Below, piece after piece: positions 1-5,897 of a DNA stretch of 7,051 nucleotides. Origin of the DNA: Vulcanimicrobiota bacterium (GTDB taxonomy: Bacteria > Vulcanimicrobiota > Vulcanimicrobiia > Vulcanimicrobiales > Vulcanimicrobiaceae); assembly GCA_003155175.1 (NCBI GenBank), contig PMFP01000021.1, forward strand, positions 50,632 through 57,682. The letters run 5' to 3'. The notes beneath the pieces were generated by a model that did not search any database, was not told the origin of the DNA, and saw only the letters and a list, made by a program, of their open reading frames with translations. The translations under genes and the position numbers were made by a program. Each line of letters starts with the position of its first letter. The stretch's first letter is position 1.

Positions 1-1040
1 GATATTGCGGCGTGGTAGGTGCTGTTGCGCGCGGCGTTTTGGGCGGCCCAGTCGTACTGGCGGTTGCCCGACGACTCCGTGAGCGTTACGCCGGTCACCA
101 CGCCGCTTGCGGAGACGTCGACGCGCACGCCGGCGGTGCCGTGCAACGACTGGTCGGTGTCGGTGGACTGCAGCGGCGCCTGGCTCACGAGCACGGGGTC
201 GCCGTCGGGCTGGCAGGACGTCGTGCTTCCCGACGACTGATCCACCGACGTCGAAGCATCGGGAGGCGCGGTCGTTTGCGCGCCGGGCGCTGCGGCCGGC
301 GCGGCGGCTGCCGCAGCAGCGTGCGCTTCCGCCGCTTCGTGCACTTGCGCGGTCGTCTTGGCCGGGAGCACTTGGCGGTTGGTTTCGTCAACGGCCGTTC
401 CGAACTGCGGCACGTACGCGTTCGCGGTACGCGGCAGCGCGAAGAGCGCCGGACGCAGCCGGTGAATCTGAAGGCCGGCGACGACCGCGCCGATCAGCAA
501 GATGCCCAGTGCGACCGTCGCGTACGGCGAAGCGCCTTCGGGCCGATGTTTTGCGTCGCGCGTCTCCCACGTGTCTTGGCGCGGCTGGCCGGCGCGTTGC
601 GGCGGGCGCGGGGCAACGGCGTTCTTGGGAACCTTCACGCCGCGCTCGGCCCACCGATCGCGGCGCAGCGCGCGGAAGAGAAACTGCGGCCAGGTGGCAT
701 CGTCGAAGATCTGCACGCCGTCCTTGCGCGCTCGCTTTCTCGCCGCGGTGGTAAAGCCGCCGATCGCGATGATCGTAACGTGATTGCAGTTTTGAATCCT
801 GCGTGCCGCATCGGCGGCTTCGCGGACTTCGTCTGAATCCACGAGCGCATCGGTGTTGCTGCAAAGGATGCCGACGCGCACGTCGCCCTTCTCGGCGACG
901 ACGTCGATCGACCGGCGCGCGCCGGCCTCCACGATCCGGGCGTCGTAGCCGAGCAATTCGTACGCCCCGGCGACGTGCTCTTCCAATTCGCGGCCGACGA
1001 GGTGACGGTAGGACGACGTGACTTTGCTGCTATATCCCAC
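1..1040 (-). CDS. Membrane protein: degenerate Mrr-type nuclease domain, one TM helix and TonB-like C-terminal domain (3' end beyond window)
   Basis: The function is not known. The reading frame runs without a stop from a GTG at 1040-1038 to the left edge (346 codons visible). An in-frame TAG lies 11 codons upstream, there is no ATG, and a GAAGG sits 9 bases before the GTG, which decides the start. Residues 13-115 read like a restriction-endonuclease (Mrr_cat) domain: GRELEEHVAGAYELLGY resembles the GxEFExLVxxLLxxLGY helix, SIDVV (Asp46) matches the metal-binding Asp, and FTTAARKRARKDGVQIFD matches the usual end. However, the expected Q-x-K strand reads ILCSN (residues 58-62), so the catalytic Lys is missing and nuclease activity is unlikely. 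Residues 120-168 are basic. Residues 170-190 form one hydrophobic helix, which predicts a cytoplasmic N-terminus. Residues 228-265 are Ala/Pro-rich. From about 300 the protein resembles a TonB C-terminal domain (VRVDVSASGVV, ESSG, YDWAAQNAARNSTYHAA). It begins 36 bases after the epimerase stop and is probably cotranscribed with it. Confidence 0.75.
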   Translation of the reverse strand, partial: MGYSSKVTSSYRHLVGRELEEHVAGAYELLGYDARIVEAGARRSIDVVAEKGDVRVGILCSNTDALVDSDEVREAADAARRIQNCNHVTIIAIGGFTTAARKRARKDGVQIFDDATWPQFLFRALRRDRWAERGVKVPKNAVAPRPPQRAGQPRQDTWETRDAKHRPEGASPYATVALGILLIGAVVAGLQIHRLRPALFALPRTANAYVPQFGTAVDETNRQVLPAKTTAQVHEAAEAHAAAAAAAPAAAPGAQTTAPPDASTSVDQSSGSTTSCQPDGDPVLVSQAPLQSTDTDQSLHGTAGVRVDVSASGVVTGVTLTESSGNRQYDWAAQNAARNSTYHAAI

Positions 1041-1049
1041 GGCGCGCCG

Positions 1050-1054
1050 CCTTC
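1050..1054 (-). promoter_or_regulatory. Ribosome binding site for the nuclease-like/TonB-like gene
   Basis: On the minus strand GAAGG is followed by a 9-base spacer and then the GTG at 1040-1038. No other start codon lies between the upstream in-frame TAG and this GTG, so the motif supports GTG as the real start. It is a partial Shine-Dalgarno match only. Confidence 0.45.
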
Positions 1055-1076
1055 GTGCCTCGCAGGCGTTCTACCC

Positions 1077-1472
1077 TCATGCGCGCTGGCATAGCTCGAT
1101 CAACACGCCGCCGGTAGATTTGGGATGAAGAAAGGCGATCAGGTTGCCGTGCGCTCCCTTGCGTGGACGCTCGTCGATCAGACGGACGCCCCTGGCCTTG
1201 AGTTCGGCCAGCTTTGCGGCCACGTCGTCAACGCGGTAGGCCGTGTGGTGGAGCTTGGTCGGCGCATCACCGAGGAAGCGAGCGATTGGCGAGTCCGCCT
1301 CCAGCGGACGCAGGAGTTCCACGACGGATTCGCCGGCCGCGAGTCCGACGGCCTCGACGCCTTGGTCCGCGATCGTCTCACGGTAGACTTGGCGAAAGCC
1401 GAGCGTCTGCGTGTAGAGCTGCAGCGCTTGCTCGAGGTCCGCGACGACGATCGCGACGTGATCGACGATCAC
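1077..1472 (-). CDS. mce: Methylmalonyl-CoA epimerase
   Basis: This enzyme interconverts (S)- and (R)-methylmalonyl-CoA in the cytoplasm, linking the carboxylase product to the mutase substrate. It is 131 residues, usual for the family, and has two vicinal-oxygen-chelate beta-alpha-beta-beta-beta modules. The first module begins VDHVAIVVADLEQAL and the second TKLHHTAYRVDDV. Probable metal ligands are His5, Glu52 (VVELLRPL), His75 or His76, and Glu126 (VLIELCQ), matching the His/Gln-or-Glu/His/Glu set known from the family. The GNxIxFxHPKSxxGVLIEL ending is typical of epimerases as opposed to other glyoxalase-fold proteins. The start is GTG (1472-1470) and overlaps the TGA of the mutase gene as GTGA. 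No Shine-Dalgarno sequence is seen, so translation is probably coupled to the mutase. The adjacent mutase makes the assignment firm. Confidence 0.93.
   Translation of the reverse strand: MIVDHVAIVVADLEQALQLYTQTLGFRQVYRETIADQGVEAVGLAAGESVVELLRPLEADSPIARFLGDAPTKLHHTAYRVDDVAAKLAELKARGVRLIDERPRKGAHGNLIAFLHPKSTGGVLIELCQRA
1469..1472 (-). promoter_or_regulatory. GTGA stop/start overlap, mutase to epimerase
   Basis: The TGA ending the mutase (1471-1469) shares two bases with the GTG starting the epimerase (1472-1470). No purine-rich ribosome site precedes the GTG. Termination-reinitiation coupling, giving matched amounts of the two enzymes, is the likely meaning. Confidence 0.6.
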
Positions 1473-3049
1473 GCGACCACGTCGTGGGCACGATAGACGC
1501 CGAAGGCCTCGCGAAGAACCGCGCAGATCTCGCCCAGAGTCGCTCCGGCGTCCACCGCCTCGAGAAAGTGCGGCATGAGATTCTCCGTTCCGGCCGCCGC
1601 GGCGCGCACGTCGCGGAGGCGGTCCGCTACGGCCGCCGCGTCGCGTTTCGCGCGGAAGGCGACCAAACGCGCGATCTGTTCGCGCTCGACGCGCTCGTCG
1701 TTGCGGTGCAGTGGAATTGCGGCGCCCGCTTCGCCCGGCTCGACGAAGGCGTTGACGCCGACGACGACCGTTTCGCCGCGTTCGATGGCCTGCTGCGCGT
1801 CGTAGGCCGAATCGGCGATGCGCGCCTGCATCCAGCCGCTCTCGATCGCCGCGACGCTGCCGCCCATCCCGTCCACCTCGGCCACGAGGGCGCGCGCGCG
1901 CTCGATCAGCTCGTTGGTCAGCGTCTCGACGTAATACGATCCCGCGAGCGGGTCCACGACGTCGGCGACGCCCGACTCATAGCCGATGATCTGTTGGGTG
2001 CGCAGCGCGAGCTTCGCATTCTCGGCCGTCGGAATGGAGAGCGCCTCGTCCTTGCCGTTGGTGTGCAGCGATTGCGTGCCGCCAAGAACCGCAGCGAGCG
2101 CCTGCAGCGCCACGCGAACCACGTTGTTCTCCGGTTCTTGCGCGGCCAGCGTGGAGCCCCCCGTCTGCGTGTGGAAGCGCAGCATCTGCGAGCGCGGGTC
2201 CTTGCAGCCGAACTCGTCGCGCGTGATCTCCGCCCAGAGATACCGGGCCGCGCGAAACTTTGCGACCTCTTCGAAGAGATCGTTGTGCGCGTTCCAAAAA
2301 AACGAGATGCGCGGCGCGACCGCGTCGAGGTCGATTCCGGCCGCCAGCGCGGCGCGTAAGTACGATTTGGCGTTGGAGAGCGTGAAGGCGATCTCTTCGA
2401 GCGCGGTCGAGCCGGCTTCGCGAATGTGGTAGCCGGAGATCGAGATCGAATTCCATTGCGGCACTTCGCGGGCGCAGTACGAGAGCGCGTCGGTGACCAA
2501 TCGCATCGAAGGCCCCGGCGGGAAAATGTACGTTCCGCGGGCGACGTATTCTTTGAGGATGTCGTTCTGAATCGTGCCGCCGAGCTTATCGAACGGAATG
2601 CCGCGCCGGCGCGCGACCGCCAGCAGCATCGCCAATACGATCGAAGCGGGGGCGTTGATCGTCATCGAGACCGTGACGCGGTCGAGCGGGATGCCGTCGA
2701 ACAGGGTCTCGACGTCTTCGACGCAGTCGATGCCGACGCCGACCTTGCCGACTTCACCGCGCGATTCGGGCGCGTCGGAATCGTATCCGAGCTGCGTCGG
2801 GAGATCGAACGCGACGGAGAGTCCGGTCGTTCCCCGGTCGAGCAGGTAGCGGTAGCGCTCGTTCGACTCGGCGGCCGTCGCGAAGCCGGCGTATTGCCGC
2901 ATGGTCCACAGGCGTCCGCGATACATGTCCGCGCGAATGCCGCGCGCGAACGGAAACGCTCCAGGCTCCCCCAAGTCGTGCGGCTTTCCGTCTATTTCGT
3001 CATAGCAAGGCTCCAGGGGAATGCCGGAGCCGTTGACGTCGCGAGCCAT
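1469..3049 (-). CDS. mutA: Methylmalonyl-CoA mutase, catalytic (N-terminal domain) subunit
   Basis: This is the TIM-barrel part of the adenosylcobalamin-dependent mutase that converts (R)-methylmalonyl-CoA to succinyl-CoA. The 526 residues start at an ATG after a purine-rich stretch (AGAGAAG). Visible landmarks are RQYAGFATAAESN (51-63), GTIQNDILKEYVARGTYIFP (158-177), SISGYHIREAG (203-213), FFWNAHNDLFEEVAKFRAAR (250-269) and HTNGKDEALSIPTAENA (329-345). Tyr53, Gln161, Arg171 and His208 align at one constant offset (36) with Tyr89, Gln197, Arg207 and His244 of the Propionibacterium enzyme. Isobutyryl-CoA mutases have Phe and Gln in place of that Tyr and Arg, so methylmalonyl-CoA is the predicted substrate. 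The protein ends near NLMPHFLEAV and LGEICAVLREAFG and has no B12-binding DxHxxG domain. A separate small cobalamin-binding subunit must therefore be encoded elsewhere, as in archaea and several bacterial phyla. It follows the carboxylase alpha subunit by 77 bases. Confidence 0.95.
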   Translation of the reverse strand: MARDVNGSGIPLEPCYDEIDGKPHDLGEPGAFPFARGIRADMYRGRLWTMRQYAGFATAAESNERYRYLLDRGTTGLSVAFDLPTQLGYDSDAPESRGEVGKVGVGIDCVEDVETLFDGIPLDRVTVSMTINAPASIVLAMLLAVARRRGIPFDKLGGTIQNDILKEYVARGTYIFPPGPSMRLVTDALSYCAREVPQWNSISISGYHIREAGSTALEEIAFTLSNAKSYLRAALAAGIDLDAVAPRISFFWNAHNDLFEEVAKFRAARYLWAEITRDEFGCKDPRSQMLRFHTQTGGSTLAAQEPENNVVRVALQALAAVLGGTQSLHTNGKDEALSIPTAENAKLALRTQQIIGYESGVADVVDPLAGSYYVETLTNELIERARALVAEVDGMGGSVAAIESGWMQARIADSAYDAQQAIERGETVVVGVNAFVEPGEAGAAIPLHRNDERVEREQIARLVAFRAKRDAAAVADRLRDVRAAAAGTENLMPHFLEAVDAGATLGEICAVLREAFGVYRAHDVVA

Positions 3050-3072
3050 ATCTTCTCTTAATACGCCGCGCG

Positions 3073-3107
3073 CGTTCGCGGCACCCCGAAGCGGCGCGGG
3101 GCGAACG
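3073..3107 (-). other. Imperfect stem-loop in the gap before the mutase gene
   Basis: The 77-base gap between the alpha subunit and the mutase is the longest in the window. On the minus strand CGTTCGC (3107-3101) pairs with GCGAACG (3079-3073), and inside it CCCG can pair with CGGG, leaving a TGCC bulge. No T-run follows, so it does not look like an intrinsic terminator. An RNA-processing or stability element is possible. The final bases before the ATG (3050-3064) are locally AT-rich and contain TATTAA, but no matching -35 box was seen. Confidence 0.3.
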
Positions 3108-3126
3108 TCCCGAAGGGGCGCGCTCG

Positions 3127-4890
3127 TTAGTCGATCGTGACGAGCGGGGAGTTGGCTTCGATCGTCTCGCCGGCGGCCGCGTGCACCGCGGCCACGGTTC
3201 CGGAGCGGTGCGCGCGGATCTCGTTCATCATCTTCATCGCCTCGACGATGGCGACGACTTGCCCTTCGGCAACGGAATCGCCGGCGCCGGCGGTCAGTTC
3301 GACCACGACGCCGTGCATCGGCGAGAGCACGTCGTTGCCGCGCACGGTCGCGACGCGCCTCTTCGTGCGGCTGCCGTCGCGCTTGGCGCCGCTCACCTGC
3401 GCCGTGCGACCGCCGGCGATCCCGTCGAGCACGCGCACGCGATAAAGGCGCCCGTCGACTTCGACGGCGACCAGGTCGCCGTTCACGGTGGCGCGCGAGG
3501 TACCGGGCTCGAACGAAAAGCTGCGCCCGGCGCCGGTTGCGCCGCCTGCGTAGAGTTGCGTCGCGAACGCTTCGAGGCTGGCGGTACCGTAACTGGCATC
3601 AACGACCTCGGGGGCGTCGCAGAGGGCGCGCAGGAGCGGCAGGGTCGTCGGAACGCCTTCGATCGCGTATTCGTCGATGGCGCGCGCCAAGCGCGCGATC
3701 GCCTCGGGCCGCGTCGGGGCCCAGACGACGAGCTTTGCGATCATCGAATCGTAATCGGGCGCGATCTCGACGCCGGCGAAGGCGGCGGAGTCCACGCGGA
3801 CCCCCAGCCCCGCGGGCTCGCGGTACGAGGTAATCGTTCCGGGGGCGGGGCGAAAGTCGTCGGCGGGATCCTCGGCGTTGACGCGCACTTCGATCGCGTG
3901 TCCGCGAAAGTCGATCGCGTCTTGTCCGTATCCGAGCGGCTCTCCGGCGGCGACCCGAATTTGCTCGCGCACCAGGTCCATGCCCGCAATGGTCTCGCTG
4001 ACGGTGTGCTCGACCTGAATGCGCGTGTTCATCTCGAGGAAGAAGAACTCGTTCCCGGAGACCAAGCATTCGACCGTCCCGACCGAATCGTACGCGATCG
4101 CTTTGGCGGCGCGCACGCCGGCTTCGCGTATGCCCTTGCGCACGGCGTCCGGAATCGACGCTGGCGCTTCTTCCCATAGTTTCTGATGACGCCGCTGCAG
4201 CGAGCAGTCGCGCTCGCCGACGTGGACGACGTTGCCGTGTTTGTCGGCCAGGATCTGCAGTTCGACGTGCTTGGGATTGTCGAGGTAGCGCTCGGCGTAG
4301 ATCGTTCCGTCTTTAAAGTAGGCCTCGGCCTCGCGCCGTGCGGTGCCGAAGGCTGCCTCCAGTTCGCCGATCGAGCGTGCGACTTTCAGGCCTTTGCCTC
4401 CGCCGCCGGCCGACGCTTTGAGGGCGAGCGGGAAGCCGTACTCGCGCGCCGCGGTCTTTACCGCGTCGAGGTCGGCGAGCGGCTGCGTGCCGCCAGGAAC
4501 GAGCGGAACGTTCGCCGCGAGCATGGCCTGGCGCGAACGCAGTTTGTCGCCCATGGCGTCGATTGCGCCCGGATGCGGTCCGATCCACGCAAGGCCCGCC
4601 TCCACGACGCGCCGCGCGAACCCGGCGTTCTCGGCCAGGAAGCCGTAGCCGGGATGGATCGCATCGGCGCCGGAGCGCGCTGCGATCTCGAGAATCGCGT
4701 CTACGTTGAGATAGCTCTGCGACGGGGTCGCGGGCCCCGCGAGATAGGCTTCGCCGGCCATGCGGGGATGCAGCGCGTCGCGGTCGGCTTGGGAGTAGAT
4801 CGCGACGCTCGCGATGCCCATTTCGCGCAGCGTCCGGATGATGCGAATCGCGATCTCGCCGCGGTTCGCGATGAGAACCTTGGCAAACAC
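3127..4890 (-). CDS. accA: Acyl-CoA (propionyl-CoA) carboxylase alpha subunit: biotin carboxylase plus biotin carrier domain
   Basis: This subunit carboxylates its own biotin with ATP and bicarbonate, and the beta subunit then passes the carboxyl group to an acyl-CoA. Residues 1-110 form the biotin carboxylase N-domain (KVLIANRGEIAIRIIRTLRE; HPGYGFLAEN). Residues 115-300 form the ATP-grasp with the glycine loop KASAGGGGKGLKVA (158-171). Residues 325-430 are the C-domain (HAIEVRVNAEDP). Glu274, Glu286, Asn288, Arg290 and Arg336 align at a constant offset of 2 with E. coli AccC Glu276, Glu288, Asn290, Arg292 and Arg338. A linker (about 450-520) leads to the biotinyl domain, with EAMKMM carrying the biotin-accepting Lys553, 34 residues from the end. 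The 587-residue length matches actinobacterial AccA rather than the longer PccA with a full BT domain. The start is GTG, 3 bases after the preceding stop. Acetyl-CoA use cannot be excluded from this subunit. Confidence 0.94.
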   Translation of the reverse strand: MFAKVLIANRGEIAIRIIRTLREMGIASVAIYSQADRDALHPRMAGEAYLAGPATPSQSYLNVDAILEIAARSGADAIHPGYGFLAENAGFARRVVEAGLAWIGPHPGAIDAMGDKLRSRQAMLAANVPLVPGGTQPLADLDAVKTAAREYGFPLALKASAGGGGKGLKVARSIGELEAAFGTARREAEAYFKDGTIYAERYLDNPKHVELQILADKHGNVVHVGERDCSLQRRHQKLWEEAPASIPDAVRKGIREAGVRAAKAIAYDSVGTVECLVSGNEFFFLEMNTRIQVEHTVSETIAGMDLVREQIRVAAGEPLGYGQDAIDFRGHAIEVRVNAEDPADDFRPAPGTITSYREPAGLGVRVDSAAFAGVEIAPDYDSMIAKLVVWAPTRPEAIARLARAIDEYAIEGVPTTLPLLRALCDAPEVVDASYGTASLEAFATQLYAGGATGAGRSFSFEPGTSRATVNGDLVAVEVDGRLYRVRVLDGIAGGRTAQVSGAKRDGSRTKRRVATVRGNDVLSPMHGVVVELTAGAGDSVAEGQVVAIVEAMKMMNEIRAHRSGTVAAVHAAAGETIEANSPLVTID

Positions 4891-4893
4891 GCG

Positions 4894-5085
4894 TTATCGT
4901 CCGGCGATCAGGCGGAGCTCGTCGTACGAGAGCTCGGGGTAGCGCGCCGACGTCTTCCAGGCAGAGCGCGCGCCGCGTGCCCGCGCTGGGGCGCGGTCGT
5001 CTTCGAGCGCTTGCAAGGCCGCGAGGATCGCGCGAATTTCGTCGGGCGGCGGAAGCGCGGCGCGATCGGGAAACGCGATTCTCAC
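4894..5085 (-). CDS. Small protein resembling the acyl-CoA carboxylase epsilon subunit
   Basis: This 63-residue gene starts with a GTG whose last two bases are shared with the FabI stop TGA (GTGA) and ends with TAA 3 bases before the alpha subunit GTG, so it is locked between the two. The protein has an N-terminal stretch PPPDEIRAILAALQALEDDR (13-31), probably one helix, then a basic segment and SAWKTSARYPELSYDEL (41-57). Actinobacterial epsilon subunits are also short. They carry a P-x-x-E-E-x-A-A-L helix followed by a W-x-x-S-A tail, and they strengthen binding of alpha to beta. The shared pattern and the position next to the alpha gene support an epsilon-like role, but the match is by eye and weak. 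There is no signal peptide or membrane segment. Codon use is GC-rich at third positions, like its neighbours. Confidence 0.6.
   Translation of the reverse strand: MRIAFPDRAALPPPDEIRAILAALQALEDDRAPARARGARSAWKTSARYPELSYDELRLIAGR
5082..5085 (-). promoter_or_regulatory. GTGA stop/start overlap, fabI to epsilon-like gene
   Basis: FabI ends TTG-TGA (5087-5082), and the GTG of the small gene (5085-5083) overlaps that TGA. No Shine-Dalgarno motif precedes the GTG, so coupled translation is likely. The overlap also fixes the start of the small gene, because the reading frame continues upstream into FabI-antiphase sequence. Confidence 0.55.
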
Positions 5086-5864
5086 AAGGCGCCGGGCGGC
5101 GGGATGCCCATCACGTGATAGCCGGAATCCACGAAGTGCACGTCGCCGGTCACGCTGGTGGAGAGATCCGATGCGAGATACACGGCGGCGTTGCCGACGT
5201 CGTCGATCGTGACGTTGCGGCGCAGCGGAGAAATTTTCGGCACGACGTCGAGGATGCGCGAGATGCCGCCGACTTGGCGCGAGCTCGCCGTACTGATCGG
5301 TCCGGCGGAGATCGCGTTGACGCGGATGCCGCGTTCGCCCAAGTCGAAGGCGAGGTAGCGCATGGACGCCTCGAGCGCCGCTTTGGCGATGCCCATGAGG
5401 TTGTAGTTCGGCACGACCTGGGTCGCGCCCAGATAGGTGAGCGCCATGATCGAGGCGCCGTCGTTGAGCTGGGTCTCGAGCGCTTTGACCAGCGCGATCA
5501 GCGAGTACGCCGAGACGTCGAGCGAGAGGGCGAAGCCGCCGCGCGAGGTTTCGTACACCTTGCCGGCCAGATCTTCTTTGTTCGCGTACGCCATGCAGTG
5601 GACCAGAACGTCCAGATTGCCGAACGACCGAAGGCTCCCGGCGAGACGTGCCAGCGAGTCGTCGCTGGATGCGTCGCACTCGAAAACCGCCGCGCCGCCG
5701 AGTTCGGCCGCGAGTTTCTCGACGGCGTCCTTGACGCGCTCGCCCTGATAGCTGAGCGCGAGATCGGCGCCGTGTTCGTGGAATTTCCGTGCGATGCCGG
5801 TCGCGATGGACCAGCGATTGGCGACGCCCGTTACCAGCGCGCGCTTACCTTCCAGGAGCTTCAC
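5082..5864 (-). CDS. fabI: Enoyl-[acyl-carrier-protein] reductase (NADH), FabI
   Basis: FabI reduces trans-2-enoyl-ACP to acyl-ACP, the last step of each fatty acid elongation cycle. The 260 residues form a short-chain dehydrogenase fold of the FabI branch: nucleotide loop GKRALVTGVANRWSIATGIA (6-25), CDAS (63-66), and HCMAYANKEDLAGKVYETSR (89-108). The catalytic set is TYLGA with Tyr144, then YNLMGIAK with Tyr154 and Lys161, equivalent to E. coli Tyr146, Tyr156 and Lys163. RVNAISAGPISTASS (181-195) and VTGDVHFVDSGYHVMGI (238-254) complete it. Ala92 occupies the E. coli Gly93 position; Ala also occurs there in staphylococcal FabI, which it resembles in this region. The start is GTG; no in-frame ATG or TTG lies nearby upstream, and no good Shine-Dalgarno sequence is seen. 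It begins 33 bases after the carboxyltransferase stop and overlaps the epsilon-like gene. Its place among propionyl-CoA genes is unexpected. Confidence 0.95.
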   Translation of the reverse strand: MKLLEGKRALVTGVANRWSIATGIARKFHEHGADLALSYQGERVKDAVEKLAAELGGAAVFECDASSDDSLARLAGSLRSFGNLDVLVHCMAYANKEDLAGKVYETSRGGFALSLDVSAYSLIALVKALETQLNDGASIMALTYLGATQVVPNYNLMGIAKAALEASMRYLAFDLGERGIRVNAISAGPISTASSRQVGGISRILDVVPKISPLRRNVTIDDVGNAAVYLASDLSTSVTGDVHFVDSGYHVMGIPPPGAL

Positions 5865-5897
5865 GCCGGGTACATACCACGCGGCGCCCGGGCATCC

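Noticed and set aside
12..836. Plus-strand open frame of 274 codons, and minus-strand frames at 388-864 and 635-850
   Set aside because: They overlap the GTG-start gene 1-1040, whose translation has recognisable nuclease-like, TM and TonB-like parts. The rival frames are Arg-rich and featureless.
1214..2359. Plus-strand open frame of 381 codons opposite the mutase and epimerase
   Set aside because: Antisense to recognised enzymes, with low-complexity Arg-rich composition and no motif; a by-product of high-GC codon use.
3073..3107. Rho-independent terminator after the alpha subunit gene
   Set aside because: The stem is imperfect with a long loop, and no T-run follows on the minus strand; the downstream genes also belong to the same pathway.
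3181..4179. Plus-strand open frame of 332 codons opposite the biotin carboxylase gene
   Set aside because: It mirrors the alpha subunit coding sequence, and no domain or ribosome site supports it.
4894..5679. A 261-codon minus-strand frame covering the epsilon-like gene
   Set aside because: Its first 196 or so codons are an Arg-rich out-of-frame reading of FabI. Only the last 63 codons, from the GTG at 5085, look like a real protein.
5861..5875. Four-codon ATG-TAC-CCG-GCG-TGA frame overlapping the fabI GTG as a possible leader peptide
   Set aside because: No ribosome site precedes it, and such short frames arise by chance; nothing else supports a leader.
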